Below, piece after piece: positions 7,174 to 15,893 of a stretch of DNA of 64,000 nt. Both the position numbers and the translations under genes were made by a program. Position 1 is the stretch's first letter, and each line of letters opens with the position of its first letter. Origin of the DNA: Dyadobacter sp. SG02 (GTDB taxonomy: Bacteria; Bacteroidota; Bacteroidia; Cytophagales; Spirosomataceae); NCBI RefSeq assembly GCF_900109045.1, contig NZ_FNYL01000004.1:542055-606054 (forward strand), given 5' to 3'. The notes beneath the pieces were generated by a model. The model did no database searches. It saw nothing but the letters and a program-made list of their open reading frames with translations, and was not told where the DNA came from.

Positions 7174-10100
7174 ATGCTCCCAACTTCTGCATCCCTCAGA
7201 AATCTGCCGTTTTTGTTCTTTGCATTGTTGTTTTGCCAACATTCTTTCGCGCAGATTAGTTTAACCGGCAAGGTCACCGAATCGGTCACACAGGAGCCAT
7301 TGGCCGGCGTCAGCATTCGCATACAAGGCAAAGTGGCAGGCACGATCACCGACACTAAAGGCGAATTTTCCCTGAACACTACCACGAATCCCCCATTTAC
7401 CATTATTGTCAGTTCGGTAGGTTTTCAAACGCAGGAAATCGCGGTTACGGCAAGTGTCTCCAACCTGGCTATTCAACTCGTGGAGCAACCGGTGCTCGGT
7501 AAGGAAATTGTGGTTTCGGCTTCCCGCGTAGAGGAAAGTGTCATGAAATCGCCGGTGGCGGTTGAAAAGCTCGATATCAGGGGTATTCGCGACACGCCGG
7601 CTACCAACTTTTACGACGCGCTCGCCAACCTGAAAGGTATCGACATGACCACCCAGGGTGTTTTGTTCAAATCCGTCAATATGCGCGGCTTCGGCGCGAC
7701 CGGTAACCCGCGCACCGTACAAATGATCGACGGAATGGACAACCAGGCGCCCGGGCTCAACTTCCCGCTCGACAATATTATAGGAATGTCGGAGCTAGAC
7801 GTCGAGAGCGTGGAGGTATTGCCCGGCGCGGCATCGGCACTGTACGGCCCGAATGCAGTCAATGGCCTGGTTTTGATGAACAGCAAGAGCCCGTTCCTCT
7901 ACCAGGGCCTGAGCGCCAACCTTAAAGGCGGCATCATGCACGAAAAGAACCGCTCGAAAGCCACTACCCCATTTGCAGAGGCTACTGTGAGGTACGCCAA
8001 AGCATTCAATAACAAATTCGCATTCAAAGTCAACCTTTCGTACATCCAGGCGAAGGATTGGGAAGCTACCAACTATACCAATCTCAATGTCGGCGGTAAT
8101 GCCGATCCTAACCGCGGAAAAGGCACCGACCTGGACTACGACGGAACGAATGTATACGGAGATGAAATCCAGACCAATATCAATGCGGTAGCCAAAGCGC
8201 TGGCAGCGGCGGGCCAGATCCCACAGGCGGCAGTAAGTCTGGTACCCAATGCATTTGTGAGCCGCACAGGCTTCCGCGAGCGCGATATTGTCGATTACGA
8301 TACCAAAAGTTTCAAGGCCAATGCCGCATTGCATTACCGGCTGAACGAGAAAGTGGAAGCCATTGCGCAGGTAAATTACGGCTACGGAACGACGGTTTAC
8401 ACCGGTACCGGCCGCTATTCGCTGCGCGATTTTAACCTTACCCAGGCCAAACTCGAACTGCGGGGCGACAATTTTACCGTGCGGGCTTACACCACGCAGG
8501 AACGGTCGGGCAAATCATATTTGTCGGGCCTCGCGGCGGTTTCCATGCTGGGCGAAATCAAGCCGAACAATACGTGGTTCGGGCAATACGTGGGTGCGTA
8601 CGTGCAGGCACGCGGGCAGGGTGTGGCGGAGGCGGACGCGCACGTAGCCGCACGGCAGTTTGCCGACCAGGGAATGCCGCAGCCGGGCAGTGCTACATTT
8701 AACCAACTGTTGGATAAATACCGGAATATGCCGATTGTGAACGGCGGGGGCGGTTTTGCGGATAAAACCAATATGTACCACGCGGAAGGCTTTTATAATT
8801 TCAAAAACCAGATCCGCTTCCTGGAACTGATCGCCGGCGCCAACTACCGGCTTTACACGCTCCGCTCGGCGGGAACATTGTTTGCCGATACAAAGGAAGG
8901 TCGCGACGGTACGATTCCTATTAATGAATGGGGCGCATTCGTTCAGGCTGGGAAAAACCTGCTCTCCGACCATTTGAAACTGACCGGTTCGATCCGTTAC
9001 GACAAGAATGAGAACTTCGACGGACAATTTACACCGCGCGTGTCGGCGGTTACCACTTTTGGAGAACACAATATCCGCCTCTCCTACCAAACCGGCTTCC
9101 GCATTCCAACCACCCAAAATCAATATATCGACCTCAGAACACCATCCGGAACGCTGGTAGGCGGCTTGCCGGAGTTTGATTCCCGTTATAACCTGTCGAG
9201 CGGTATCCTCCGGCAGAACCTGTCGGAAGCATCGGTACTGGCGGTTGTGCAGAGCGATCCGTCCGTTTTGCAAAGCGCACAGCAATATGCTACCGTGGTA
9301 GTTACCCAGCAGGCCACGGCGACGATCACGCAGGCTGTTACCACGCAGGTAACCGCGCAGGTGAATGCGGGCGTAGCGGCAGGTACTGTTCCCAACGACC
9401 CCGGTACCATTCAGGCTGCCATTACCGCAGGAGTAAACCAGGCACTCCCCGGGGTGCTTGCGGCGCAACTTCCCGGCATTCTGGCCGCACAGGTTCCGGG
9501 CCTGGTCCCCGATCTGGCGAAGGCTTACGCGTTGGGAAAATTACCTAAATATCAGCCCGTCAAGCTGAAACCTGAGCGCATTGCGTCGTATGAGATTGGT
9601 TATAAAGGCATTATCGCGAAAAGGCTGTTCATCGACGCCTACTACTATATCAGTAAATACAAAAACCTGATTGGCGGAACGGTGATCGTAGTGCCGACCG
9701 CTGCTGCTGCGCCGGGCCTGCCTATCGAATCGGGCATAGGAGTGGGTAGCTATCAGGGATTTTCTCGGACTGTGAATACAACCGAGACCATTACCACGCG
9801 CGGTTTCGCGATCGGTTTGAACTATGCGTTGCCACACGGCTTCAACATCGGCGGGAATGTGGCGAACAATGAGTTGAAAGACTTCACGCCGTCGCCGGAA
9901 GTGCAATATTCGCAATTCAATACCCCTAAATACCGGTACAATGTGAATTTCGGGCGCCGCATTACCAGCTCGAATACCTGGGGTTTCAATGTGGTGTACC
10001 GCCACCAGCAGGCATTTACCTGGGAATCGAGCTTTGTGGTGCCTACTACCACGGATGTTCCGGTATTTTCGAATACAAAGGTTCCGGCGATCAACAACCT

Positions 10101-10257
10101 CGACGCGCAGGTTAGCCTGAAAGTGCCCGTGATCAAATCGATCATCAAAGTCGGCGGTACGAATCTGTTCGGAAAGTCGTACTTTCAGTCATACGGCAGC
10201 CCGAACGTGGGTAGCACGTACTATGTGTCCATTATGTTCGATGAATTGCTCAACTGA
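7174..10257 (+). CDS. TonB-dependent receptor with carboxypeptidase-regulatory-like N-terminal domain
   Basis: Outer-membrane TonB-dependent transporter, 1027 residues. In order: signal peptide (1-26, cleavage after FAQ), a carboxypeptidase-regulatory-like beta-sandwich (about 28-115, starting SLTGKVTESVTQEPLAGVSI), the plug (about 120-235, with GFGATGNPRTVQMIDG and VEVLPGAASALYGPNAVNG), then the 22-strand barrel ending in an aromatic-terminated strand near ISMFDELLN-like residues at the C-terminus. Two extracellular-loop-like insertions stand out, above all residues 685-790, rich in Ala, Val and Gln with three LPGxLAAQ-like repeats. No SusD lipoprotein follows, so this is a stand-alone receptor, not a SusCD pair. 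The ligand is unknown. Confidence 0.93.
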   Translation: MLPTSASLRNLPFLFFALLFCQHSFAQISLTGKVTESVTQEPLAGVSIRIQGKVAGTITDTKGEFSLNTTTNPPFTIIVSSVGFQTQEIAVTASVSNLAIQLVEQPVLGKEIVVSASRVEESVMKSPVAVEKLDIRGIRDTPATNFYDALANLKGIDMTTQGVLFKSVNMRGFGATGNPRTVQMIDGMDNQAPGLNFPLDNIIGMSELDVESVEVLPGAASALYGPNAVNGLVLMNSKSPFLYQGLSANLKGGIMHEKNRSKATTPFAEATVRYAKAFNNKFAFKVNLSYIQAKDWEATNYTNLNVGGNADPNRGKGTDLDYDGTNVYGDEIQTNINAVAKALAAAGQIPQAAVSLVPNAFVSRTGFRERDIVDYDTKSFKANAALHYRLNEKVEAIAQVNYGYGTTVYTGTGRYSLRDFNLTQAKLELRGDNFTVRAYTTQERSGKSYLSGLAAVSMLGEIKPNNTWFGQYVGAYVQARGQGVAEADAHVAARQFADQGMPQPGSATFNQLLDKYRNMPIVNGGGGFADKTNMYHAEGFYNFKNQIRFLELIAGANYRLYTLRSAGTLFADTKEGRDGTIPINEWGAFVQAGKNLLSDHLKLTGSIRYDKNENFDGQFTPRVSAVTTFGEHNIRLSYQTGFRIPTTQNQYIDLRTPSGTLVGGLPEFDSRYNLSSGILRQNLSEASVLAVVQSDPSVLQSAQQYATVVVTQQATATITQAVTTQVTAQVNAGVAAGTVPNDPGTIQAAITAGVNQALPGVLAAQLPGILAAQVPGLVPDLAKAYALGKLPKYQPVKLKPERIASYEIGYKGIIAKRLFIDAYYYISKYKNLIGGTVIVVPTAAAAPGLPIESGIGVGSYQGFSRTVNTTETITTRGFAIGLNYALPHGFNIGGNVANNELKDFTPSPEVQYSQFNTPKYRYNVNFGRRITSSNTWGFNVVYRHQQAFTWESSFVVPTTTDVPVFSNTKVPAINNLDAQVSLKVPVIKSIIKVGGTNLFGKSYFQSYGSPNVGSTYYVSIMFDELLN
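9229..9530 (+). repeat. Low-complexity Ala/Val/Gln-rich insert coding for LPG-x-LAAQ repeats
   Basis: This stretch of the receptor encodes about 100 residues almost free of charged and aromatic amino acids, with runs such as TQAVTTQVTAQVNAGVAAG and three short repeats LPGVLAAQ, LPGILAAQ and VPGLVPDL. It sits between the barrel strand that ends near QYIDLRTPSG and the strand starting LKPERIASYEIGYKG, so it probably forms a long surface loop or helical hairpin. Confidence 0.6.
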
Positions 10258-10269
10258 GCAGCGCAGAAG

Positions 10270-10914
10270 TTATTTCTCCCCGTAAGCCAGGTCGCCGGCG
10301 TCGCCGAGGCCTGGTACTATATAATATTGCTCATTGAGCTTCTGGTCGACCGCACCGAGCCAGAGGCGGCATTGAGGAATCCTTTGTTGCAGATACTGAA
10401 CTCCCTCGGGACTTGCGATAACGGAAGCAATATGTGTTTGCGAAGGAATTCCGAAGCGTAGCAATGCATGGTAAACCTTCTCCATCGAACGGCCGGTCGC
10501 CAGCATCGGATCGATCAGGATCAGGATTTTTCCGGTAAGGTCGGGGCTGGTAATGTAGTCCATTTCAACCGTAAACTCCTCCTCCGCATTGATATGATGC
10601 CCACGGTAAGCCCCAATGAATGCGTTATCGGCCTTATCAAAAATGTTCAGAAAACCCTGGTGGAAAGGTAACCCGGCGCGCAGAATGGTAGCAAGCACGA
10701 CCGGCTGCAACATGGAGCGGCACGGCGCGGTACCGAGCGGCGTTTCTACTTTCTCCGTTTTGAAAGTGAGCGTTTTGGACATTTCGTAGGCCAGCAACTC
10801 GCCCACCCGTTCCATATTCCGGCGAAACCGCATCCGGTCTTTCTGACAATTTACGTCACGCAATTCGGCCAGGTAATGATCTGCTATGGAAGGTTTTTGG
10901 GAAAGTAAAAACAT
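10270..10914 (-). CDS. upp: Uracil phosphoribosyltransferase
   Basis: Salvages uracil to UMP using PRPP. 214 residues, usual length. The PRPP-binding motif ILIDPMLATGRSM (about 131-143), the upstream LRAGLPFHQGF (where other UPRTs have RAGL) and the C-terminal region LWLGAVDQKLNEQYYIVPGLGDAGDLAYG, which closes over uracil, are all present. Its stop is only 12 bp from the receptor stop on the other strand, with no clear hairpin between them. Confidence 0.96.
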   Translation of the reverse strand: MFLLSQKPSIADHYLAELRDVNCQKDRMRFRRNMERVGELLAYEMSKTLTFKTEKVETPLGTAPCRSMLQPVVLATILRAGLPFHQGFLNIFDKADNAFIGAYRGHHINAEEEFTVEMDYITSPDLTGKILILIDPMLATGRSMEKVYHALLRFGIPSQTHIASVIASPEGVQYLQQRIPQCRLWLGAVDQKLNEQYYIVPGLGDAGDLAYGEK

Positions 10915-11040
10915 GGGAGCGACAGTTTTTTAGACTACTCCATGCAAGATAATACAAATTCATTGACGTAATTTGGAAGACTATTTCTAAAAATTCAGCG
11001 CAAGAGCTCATATTGCCGCACCAGAAGATTTTTGTTGCCT

Positions 11041-12810
11041 ATGTATCAAGGAATTATCCGGCATTTTAAAATACTGTTTTTAACACTGGTATCCTCAGCA
11101 TACGTACACGCGCAAAGTGCATTCGTTCCGCTAAACGACGACTATTACCATCTCATTGATCGTCTGGAAATCAAAAGAGGCAAATTTTCCGAAGGCTTTC
11201 ATTCCAATGCCAAGCCATTCGAACGCAAAGCCGTGGTGGCGCTCACCGATTCCATTTTAAAAGAAGGCACCGTTGATCTTACCGACCGCGACTGGGAAAC
11301 GATCGATTACCTGCGCGAGGATAGCTGGGAATGGACCAACGGCATGATTTCCACCGACTCGGCCAAATACAACAAACTTGCAAGACTGGGCTGGTTCAAA
11401 TCGCCACCGCCGGGACAGAAACGGAAGTTCTTCCACCATCCCGCCGATTTGTACAGCATTCACAATAAAGATTTCGACCTGCATTTCAATTTTACTACCA
11501 CCAATTTCATCGGAAAAGACAATAGCTACGACACCACGTCGCATCAGACGCTCTGGTTTACCGGTCGCGGGGTGGAGATCAGGGGGATGATCAACGACAA
11601 GCTGGGTTTTTACACTTTTGTTTCCGATAACCAGGGCCGTTTTCCCCGTTATGTGAATGCATTTGCGCCCAAATACAGCTTCCCGGGCGAAGGTCTGGCG
11701 AAAGCGACGCGCAACCACGGCAACGACTTCCTTTCGGCACGTGGCTACATTACTTTCCGGCCGCTCAAAGCTATTAATGTAAAATTCGGGCACGATTACA
11801 ATACATTCGGCAGCGGTTACCGCTCGCTGATCCTTTCCGACAACAGCAGTCCTTATCTTTTCCTGCGCCTCGACACACAGCTCGGCCGGTTCCACTATAC
11901 CAACCTCTGGACCAGCATGATCGACGGCGGCGAGGATGGATTCTCGGAGTTTTTGAGGAAAAAGAAATTTGCGGCCATTCACCATTTGAGCGTTAACCTG
12001 ACCGACAAAATCAATTTCGGCGTATTTGAAGCCGAAGTTTTCAACCGCGATTCCGTAGGCGGTGGTTACGACCTTAATTACCTGAATCCCATCATATTCT
12101 ATCGTTATGTGGAGTCTTACATCGGTAGCCAGGATAATGCATTGCTCGGTTTTGATTTCCGCTGGCTCGTGGGCAAAACCGCTTCCATTTACAGCCAGTT
12201 TGTGTTGGATGAATTTCTAACCAAATACCTTTTCAACGGCAGCGGCTCCTGGACCAATAAATACAGCTTCCAGCTCGGTGCCAAATATGTGGATGCATTT
12301 GGCATACCTAACCTGGATTTGCAGGCGGAATACAACGTCGTGCGCCCCTATACGTACTCTCACAAGGACGGCGGGCGTAATTACATGCATTACGGGCAGG
12401 CGCTCGCGCACCCGCTGGGCGCCAATTTCCGGGAGTATTTAGGGATTATCAGATATAAAGCCACGCCGAGGCTGTCGATTTACGGCACCGTCATGTCGGC
12501 GATGCAGGGTAAAAACCCCAGCGACGATCCTTCTAAAAATTATGGCGGCGATATTTCGAAAAGCTACGAAACACGCACCGGCCACGGTACACCGGAAGGC
12601 GATCTTAACCAGAAAATCGGGCAGGGCATTAAAGCGACAACCCTGTTTACGGATTTACGCCTCTCTTATTCGCTAGCGCACAACCTGTTCCTCGATGGCC
12701 GATATCTGATGCGGAAAGTGACCTCGCAGGACGCGAAAGTGGCTACGAACTCCAACATTTTTTCGATTGCCATCCGCTATAATATGGCGTACCGGCAGCA
12801 AACCTACTGA
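11041..12810 (+). CDS. Wzi/RemB-like outer-membrane beta-barrel protein
   Basis: 589 residues from ATG 11041; the in-frame TTG at 11032 is less likely. A signal peptide (about 1-25, ending VHAQS) precedes a short helical region and then many alternating strands, including GRGVEIRGMINDKLGFYTFVSDNQ, the central DGGEDGFSEFLRKKKFAAIHH and YDLNYLNPIIFYRYVESYIGSQDNALLGFD, ending in an aromatic final strand. The pattern fits the capsule-assembly Wzi family, which in flavobacteria includes RemB, an accessory gliding/surface protein. The fold is fairly sure; whether it binds capsule or helps motility cannot be read from sequence. Confidence 0.6.
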   Translation: MYQGIIRHFKILFLTLVSSAYVHAQSAFVPLNDDYYHLIDRLEIKRGKFSEGFHSNAKPFERKAVVALTDSILKEGTVDLTDRDWETIDYLREDSWEWTNGMISTDSAKYNKLARLGWFKSPPPGQKRKFFHHPADLYSIHNKDFDLHFNFTTTNFIGKDNSYDTTSHQTLWFTGRGVEIRGMINDKLGFYTFVSDNQGRFPRYVNAFAPKYSFPGEGLAKATRNHGNDFLSARGYITFRPLKAINVKFGHDYNTFGSGYRSLILSDNSSPYLFLRLDTQLGRFHYTNLWTSMIDGGEDGFSEFLRKKKFAAIHHLSVNLTDKINFGVFEAEVFNRDSVGGGYDLNYLNPIIFYRYVESYIGSQDNALLGFDFRWLVGKTASIYSQFVLDEFLTKYLFNGSGSWTNKYSFQLGAKYVDAFGIPNLDLQAEYNVVRPYTYSHKDGGRNYMHYGQALAHPLGANFREYLGIIRYKATPRLSIYGTVMSAMQGKNPSDDPSKNYGGDISKSYETRTGHGTPEGDLNQKIGQGIKATTLFTDLRLSYSLAHNLFLDGRYLMRKVTSQDAKVATNSNIFSIAIRYNMAYRQQTY

Positions 12811-12827
12811 TTTTAATTTCAACCCAA

Positions 12828-13691
12828 ATGGAAACTGACCCACACGAACTCCGGAATCTTCTCAGGCTCGCATTGCTGGAAGATATCGGTGACGGAGACC
12901 ATTCATCCCTCGCCAGCGTCCCCGAGAATGCTACCAAGCGCGCCAAGTTGCTGGTGAAACAGGACGGCGTACTCGCGGGTGTGGAAGTGGCGCAGATCAT
13001 CTTCGATGAGACCGCAAAATATTACGGTTACCCCCTTCCGAAAATTAATGTGTTACTTTTTGACGGTTCCGTCGTATCAACAGGAGACATTGTTTTGACG
13101 GTAGAAGGAAACGCACGTCTGATCCTGAAAGCCGAACGGCTGGTGCTGAACATTATGCAGCGCATGAGTGGTATCGCCACCTATGCACGGCAAATGTCGG
13201 ATTTGATCAAGGATTTGCCCGTAAAACTGCTCGATACCCGTAAAACGACCCCGAATTTCAGGCTGTTTGAGAAAATGGCGGTGAAAATCGGCGGCGCGGT
13301 AAACCACCGGATGGGCCTTTACGACATGATTATGTTGAAGGACAATCACGTGGATTACGCCGGCGGCATCGAAGCGGCCATTACCGGGGCTAACAAATAC
13401 CTGAAAGAAACCGGCCGGAAGCTGAAAATCGAAATCGAAACGCGGAACCTCGCCGAGGTGGACGAAGTGCTGCGCGTGGGCAACGTCGATATCATTATGC
13501 TCGACAACTTCTCGCTGGATGACCTTCGGGAAGCGGTGAAGCGGATCGGCGGGCGGTACGAAACGGAGGCATCGGGCAACATTACCGAAAAAACATTACG
13601 CGCAGTGGCCGAAACCGGTGTGGATGGGATATCCAGCGGTGCGCTCACGCATCAGGCGCGAAGTCTGGATTTAAGTCTGAAAGCCTTCTAA
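12828..13691 (+). CDS. nadC: Nicotinate-nucleotide pyrophosphorylase (quinolinate phosphoribosyltransferase)
   Basis: Converts quinolinate and PRPP to nicotinate mononucleotide, the last step of de novo NAD entry. 287 residues. Motifs: LEDIGDGDHSS near residue 17, LNIMQRMSGIATYAR, the active-site DTRKTTPNFRLFEKMAVKIGG-type block (split here: DTRKTTP, then EKMAVKIGGAVNHRMGL), LKDNH, and the C-terminal SGNITEKTLRAVAETGVDGIS. It follows the Wzi-like gene by 17 bp and precedes a possible terminator hairpin. nadA/nadB are not nearby. Confidence 0.95.
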   Translation: METDPHELRNLLRLALLEDIGDGDHSSLASVPENATKRAKLLVKQDGVLAGVEVAQIIFDETAKYYGYPLPKINVLLFDGSVVSTGDIVLTVEGNARLILKAERLVLNIMQRMSGIATYARQMSDLIKDLPVKLLDTRKTTPNFRLFEKMAVKIGGAVNHRMGLYDMIMLKDNHVDYAGGIEAAITGANKYLKETGRKLKIEIETRNLAEVDEVLRVGNVDIIMLDNFSLDDLREAVKRIGGRYETEASGNITEKTLRAVAETGVDGISSGALTHQARSLDLSLKAF

Positions 13692-13704
13692 CCTTTTCAT
13701 TCAT

Positions 13705-13751
13705 ATCAAAAGCGTATGCTGAGATCGATGAAAATCACATACGCTTTTGAT
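13705..13751 (+). promoter_or_regulatory. Perfect 14-bp hairpin spanning the start of the helix-hairpin-helix gene
   Basis: Arms ATCAAAAGCGTATG (13705-13718) and CATACGCTTTTGAT (13738-13751) are exact reverse complements around a 19-nt loop. The first candidate ATG (13716) is the end of the left arm and the second (13728) lies in the loop. The A-rich and T-rich stem base resembles bidirectional terminators in this window (compare 36710-36760), so it may terminate nadC, or act as an attenuator or translation block for the next gene. Confidence 0.6.
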
Positions 13752-15833
13752 CTTCAAGGGTTTCCTGCCGGTTATTCCCTGTACGTTACCCTATTGCTCG
13801 GCATTTGCATTCCACTCCTGGCCATCGCGCAGGAACCGCCACGGCCCGAAATCGATATTAATCAATTCATTGCCGAGCTGTTCCCCGTCCCGCCAGACGA
13901 CTCCGAGGAACTTTACGAAGCGCTTTTGCAGCTCTACGCCAGTCCGCTCGACCTCAATATTGCCACGCCCGATGACCTTGCCGCTACATTCATTTTAAAT
14001 GAGGAACAGCTCCGTGCGTTCTTCGATTACCGCGCCAAGGCCGGTGCATTGCTCTCACTTTACGAATTACAGGCCATTCCAGGTTTCGATATTTACACCA
14101 TTCGAAAGCTGTTACCATTCGTAACGATCAGTACCAAAGCAGTTTCTATTCAGGAGGCATTGAAAAATCCTGGTCAGCATTTCCTGATGATTCGTTCGGG
14201 TAAATTAATAGAACGTCAGAAAGGTTTTGCACCGCTGGATTCAAACTCCAATTCCGTTACGCGTTATCAGGGTTCGCCATTCAATGGGTACCTCCGTTAC
14301 CGCAACGCGAGGAGCGGAGCTTACAGCATTGGAATTACTTTGGAGAAAGATTCCGGCGAAGAAATATGGCACTGGAATGCGCGGAAGCAGATTTTCGGTA
14401 TTGATTACACTTCCTTTCATGCACAGATCCTCCACCGGGGAAGGCTTAAAAGTTTGATTATTGGTGACTTTCAAATGCAGGCAGGTCAGGGAATGATCAC
14501 CGGAGCGGGATTTTCACTTGGCAAGGGATCGGAAGTAATCAGAACGGTTTACAGAAGTACAACCGGTTTGAAACCATACACTTCGACTACCGAGGCAAAT
14601 TTCTTCCGCGGCGTTGCTGCTTCGTGGAGCATTACTACCCGCACCGATCTGACCATTTTAATTTCCAAAACAAAACGCGACGCTACCCAGGAGCCGGACA
14701 GCATTTATTCAGGCATTACCACCTCGCTACCCATTACCGGTTACCACAGAACTCCTTCGGAAATTGAAAAGCATCATATACTCCGTGAGCAAAATATGGG
14801 AATGCATTTCGTACATCGATTCTCATCCCAAAAAGGCCAGATCGGACTGACGATGCTGCATACGATTTATAATTCCTATATTCGGAAGCGCGATTTGCCT
14901 TATAACCGCTACGAATTTTCAGGCAAACAAAATCTCATCGCAGGCCTGCATGGCGACTACCGCTGGCAAAACATGCGTTTTTTTGGAGAAACGGCTATTT
15001 CAAAAAGCGGTGGGACGGGTGCTATCGGCGGAATGATCGCAAGTATCGGCAGGAGAGTCGATATTTCGGTAATGGCCCGGCATTATGCCCGCGATTTTCA
15101 CACGTTTTACGGCAATCCGATCAGCGAGGCTACACGGCCCATTAACGAACGTGGCGCTTATACCGGCGTACGTTGGTCGCCGTCCCGCAAATGGCAATGG
15201 AGTGCCTATTTCGACTATTTCCGGTTTCCGTGGCTAAAATATCAGGTCGATAAACCTTCCCGTGGCTTCGATTATTTTCTGCATTTGCTCTGGAAATCTT
15301 CGAAGCGGTTGAATGGCTACCTCCTGTTTCATGAAAAACATAAGCAGGTGAATGATCCCGCGGCAGAAAGCAATGCGCCCTCGCTGAACTGGTCCGTCAA
15401 ACGGACGGCAATGTTCAATATCGACTATGAAATTCCGCTCAAATGTGCCTTCCGGACGCGGCTGCAATATGGTGGATTAAAAAACAAGCCTTCCAAAGGC
15501 TCGAACGGCCTCACGATCGTACAAGACGTCACCTGGCATCTTTCAAAACTAGAAATCAGCGCCCGTGCGGCATTTTTTAAAACGGATGATTACGACAGCC
15601 GGCAATATGTGTATGAGAAAGATATGCTCTACGCATTCTCGATTCCGGCTTATTACAACACGGGTACCAGGCATTATTTAATGTTGCGCTATGCGGTCAC
15701 CAAACAGCTCAAAATATGGCTCCGCTGGTCGCAAACGCGGTATTCCGACATTGAAAAGATCAGTTCGGGACTCAACGAAATCGATGGAAACAAACGCAGC
15801 GAGGCAAAGTTGCAGGTGATGTATCAGTTTTGA
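13728..15833 (+). CDS. Helix-hairpin-helix domain outer-membrane protein
   Basis: About 701 residues from ATG 13728 (ATG 13716 is also possible). A hydrophobic signal (residues about 15-36, ending LLAIAQ) is followed by an acidic helical region and two helix-hairpin-helix motifs of the ComEA type (LDLNIATPDDLAATF and SLYELQAIPGFDIYTIRKLLPF, about 75-135). The rest is long, strand-rich and aromatic, as in a beta-barrel (for example AYFDYFRFPWLKYQV and the final KRSEAKLQVMYQF). The HHH-plus-barrel build recurs in Bacteroidota but its role is unknown; DNA binding at the envelope is only a guess. Both start codons lie within a hairpin. Confidence 0.7.
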   Translation: MKITYAFDLQGFPAGYSLYVTLLLGICIPLLAIAQEPPRPEIDINQFIAELFPVPPDDSEELYEALLQLYASPLDLNIATPDDLAATFILNEEQLRAFFDYRAKAGALLSLYELQAIPGFDIYTIRKLLPFVTISTKAVSIQEALKNPGQHFLMIRSGKLIERQKGFAPLDSNSNSVTRYQGSPFNGYLRYRNARSGAYSIGITLEKDSGEEIWHWNARKQIFGIDYTSFHAQILHRGRLKSLIIGDFQMQAGQGMITGAGFSLGKGSEVIRTVYRSTTGLKPYTSTTEANFFRGVAASWSITTRTDLTILISKTKRDATQEPDSIYSGITTSLPITGYHRTPSEIEKHHILREQNMGMHFVHRFSSQKGQIGLTMLHTIYNSYIRKRDLPYNRYEFSGKQNLIAGLHGDYRWQNMRFFGETAISKSGGTGAIGGMIASIGRRVDISVMARHYARDFHTFYGNPISEATRPINERGAYTGVRWSPSRKWQWSAYFDYFRFPWLKYQVDKPSRGFDYFLHLLWKSSKRLNGYLLFHEKHKQVNDPAAESNAPSLNWSVKRTAMFNIDYEIPLKCAFRTRLQYGGLKNKPSKGSNGLTIVQDVTWHLSKLEISARAAFFKTDDYDSRQYVYEKDMLYAFSIPAYYNTGTRHYLMLRYAVTKQLKIWLRWSQTRYSDIEKISSGLNEIDGNKRSEAKLQVMYQF

Positions 15834-15838
15834 AAGCC

Positions 15839-15846
15839 TATTTTTG
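15839..15846 (+). promoter_or_regulatory. Probable -7 box of recQ
   Basis: TATTTTTG matches the Bacteroidota -7 consensus TAnnTTTG, 48 bp before the recQ ATG. A matching -33 TTTG at the right distance is not evident, so this is a partial promoter call. Confidence 0.45.
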
Positions 15847-15893
15847 CAGCGCGAAAGGAAATTTTTGAAGTAAAGAACATTAATCAGTACACC

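Noticed and set aside
8515..9468. A 317-codon frame on the minus strand inside the TonB-dependent receptor
   Set aside because: It is the shadow of a real coding frame: no motif, no start context, and the plus frame has a full receptor fold.
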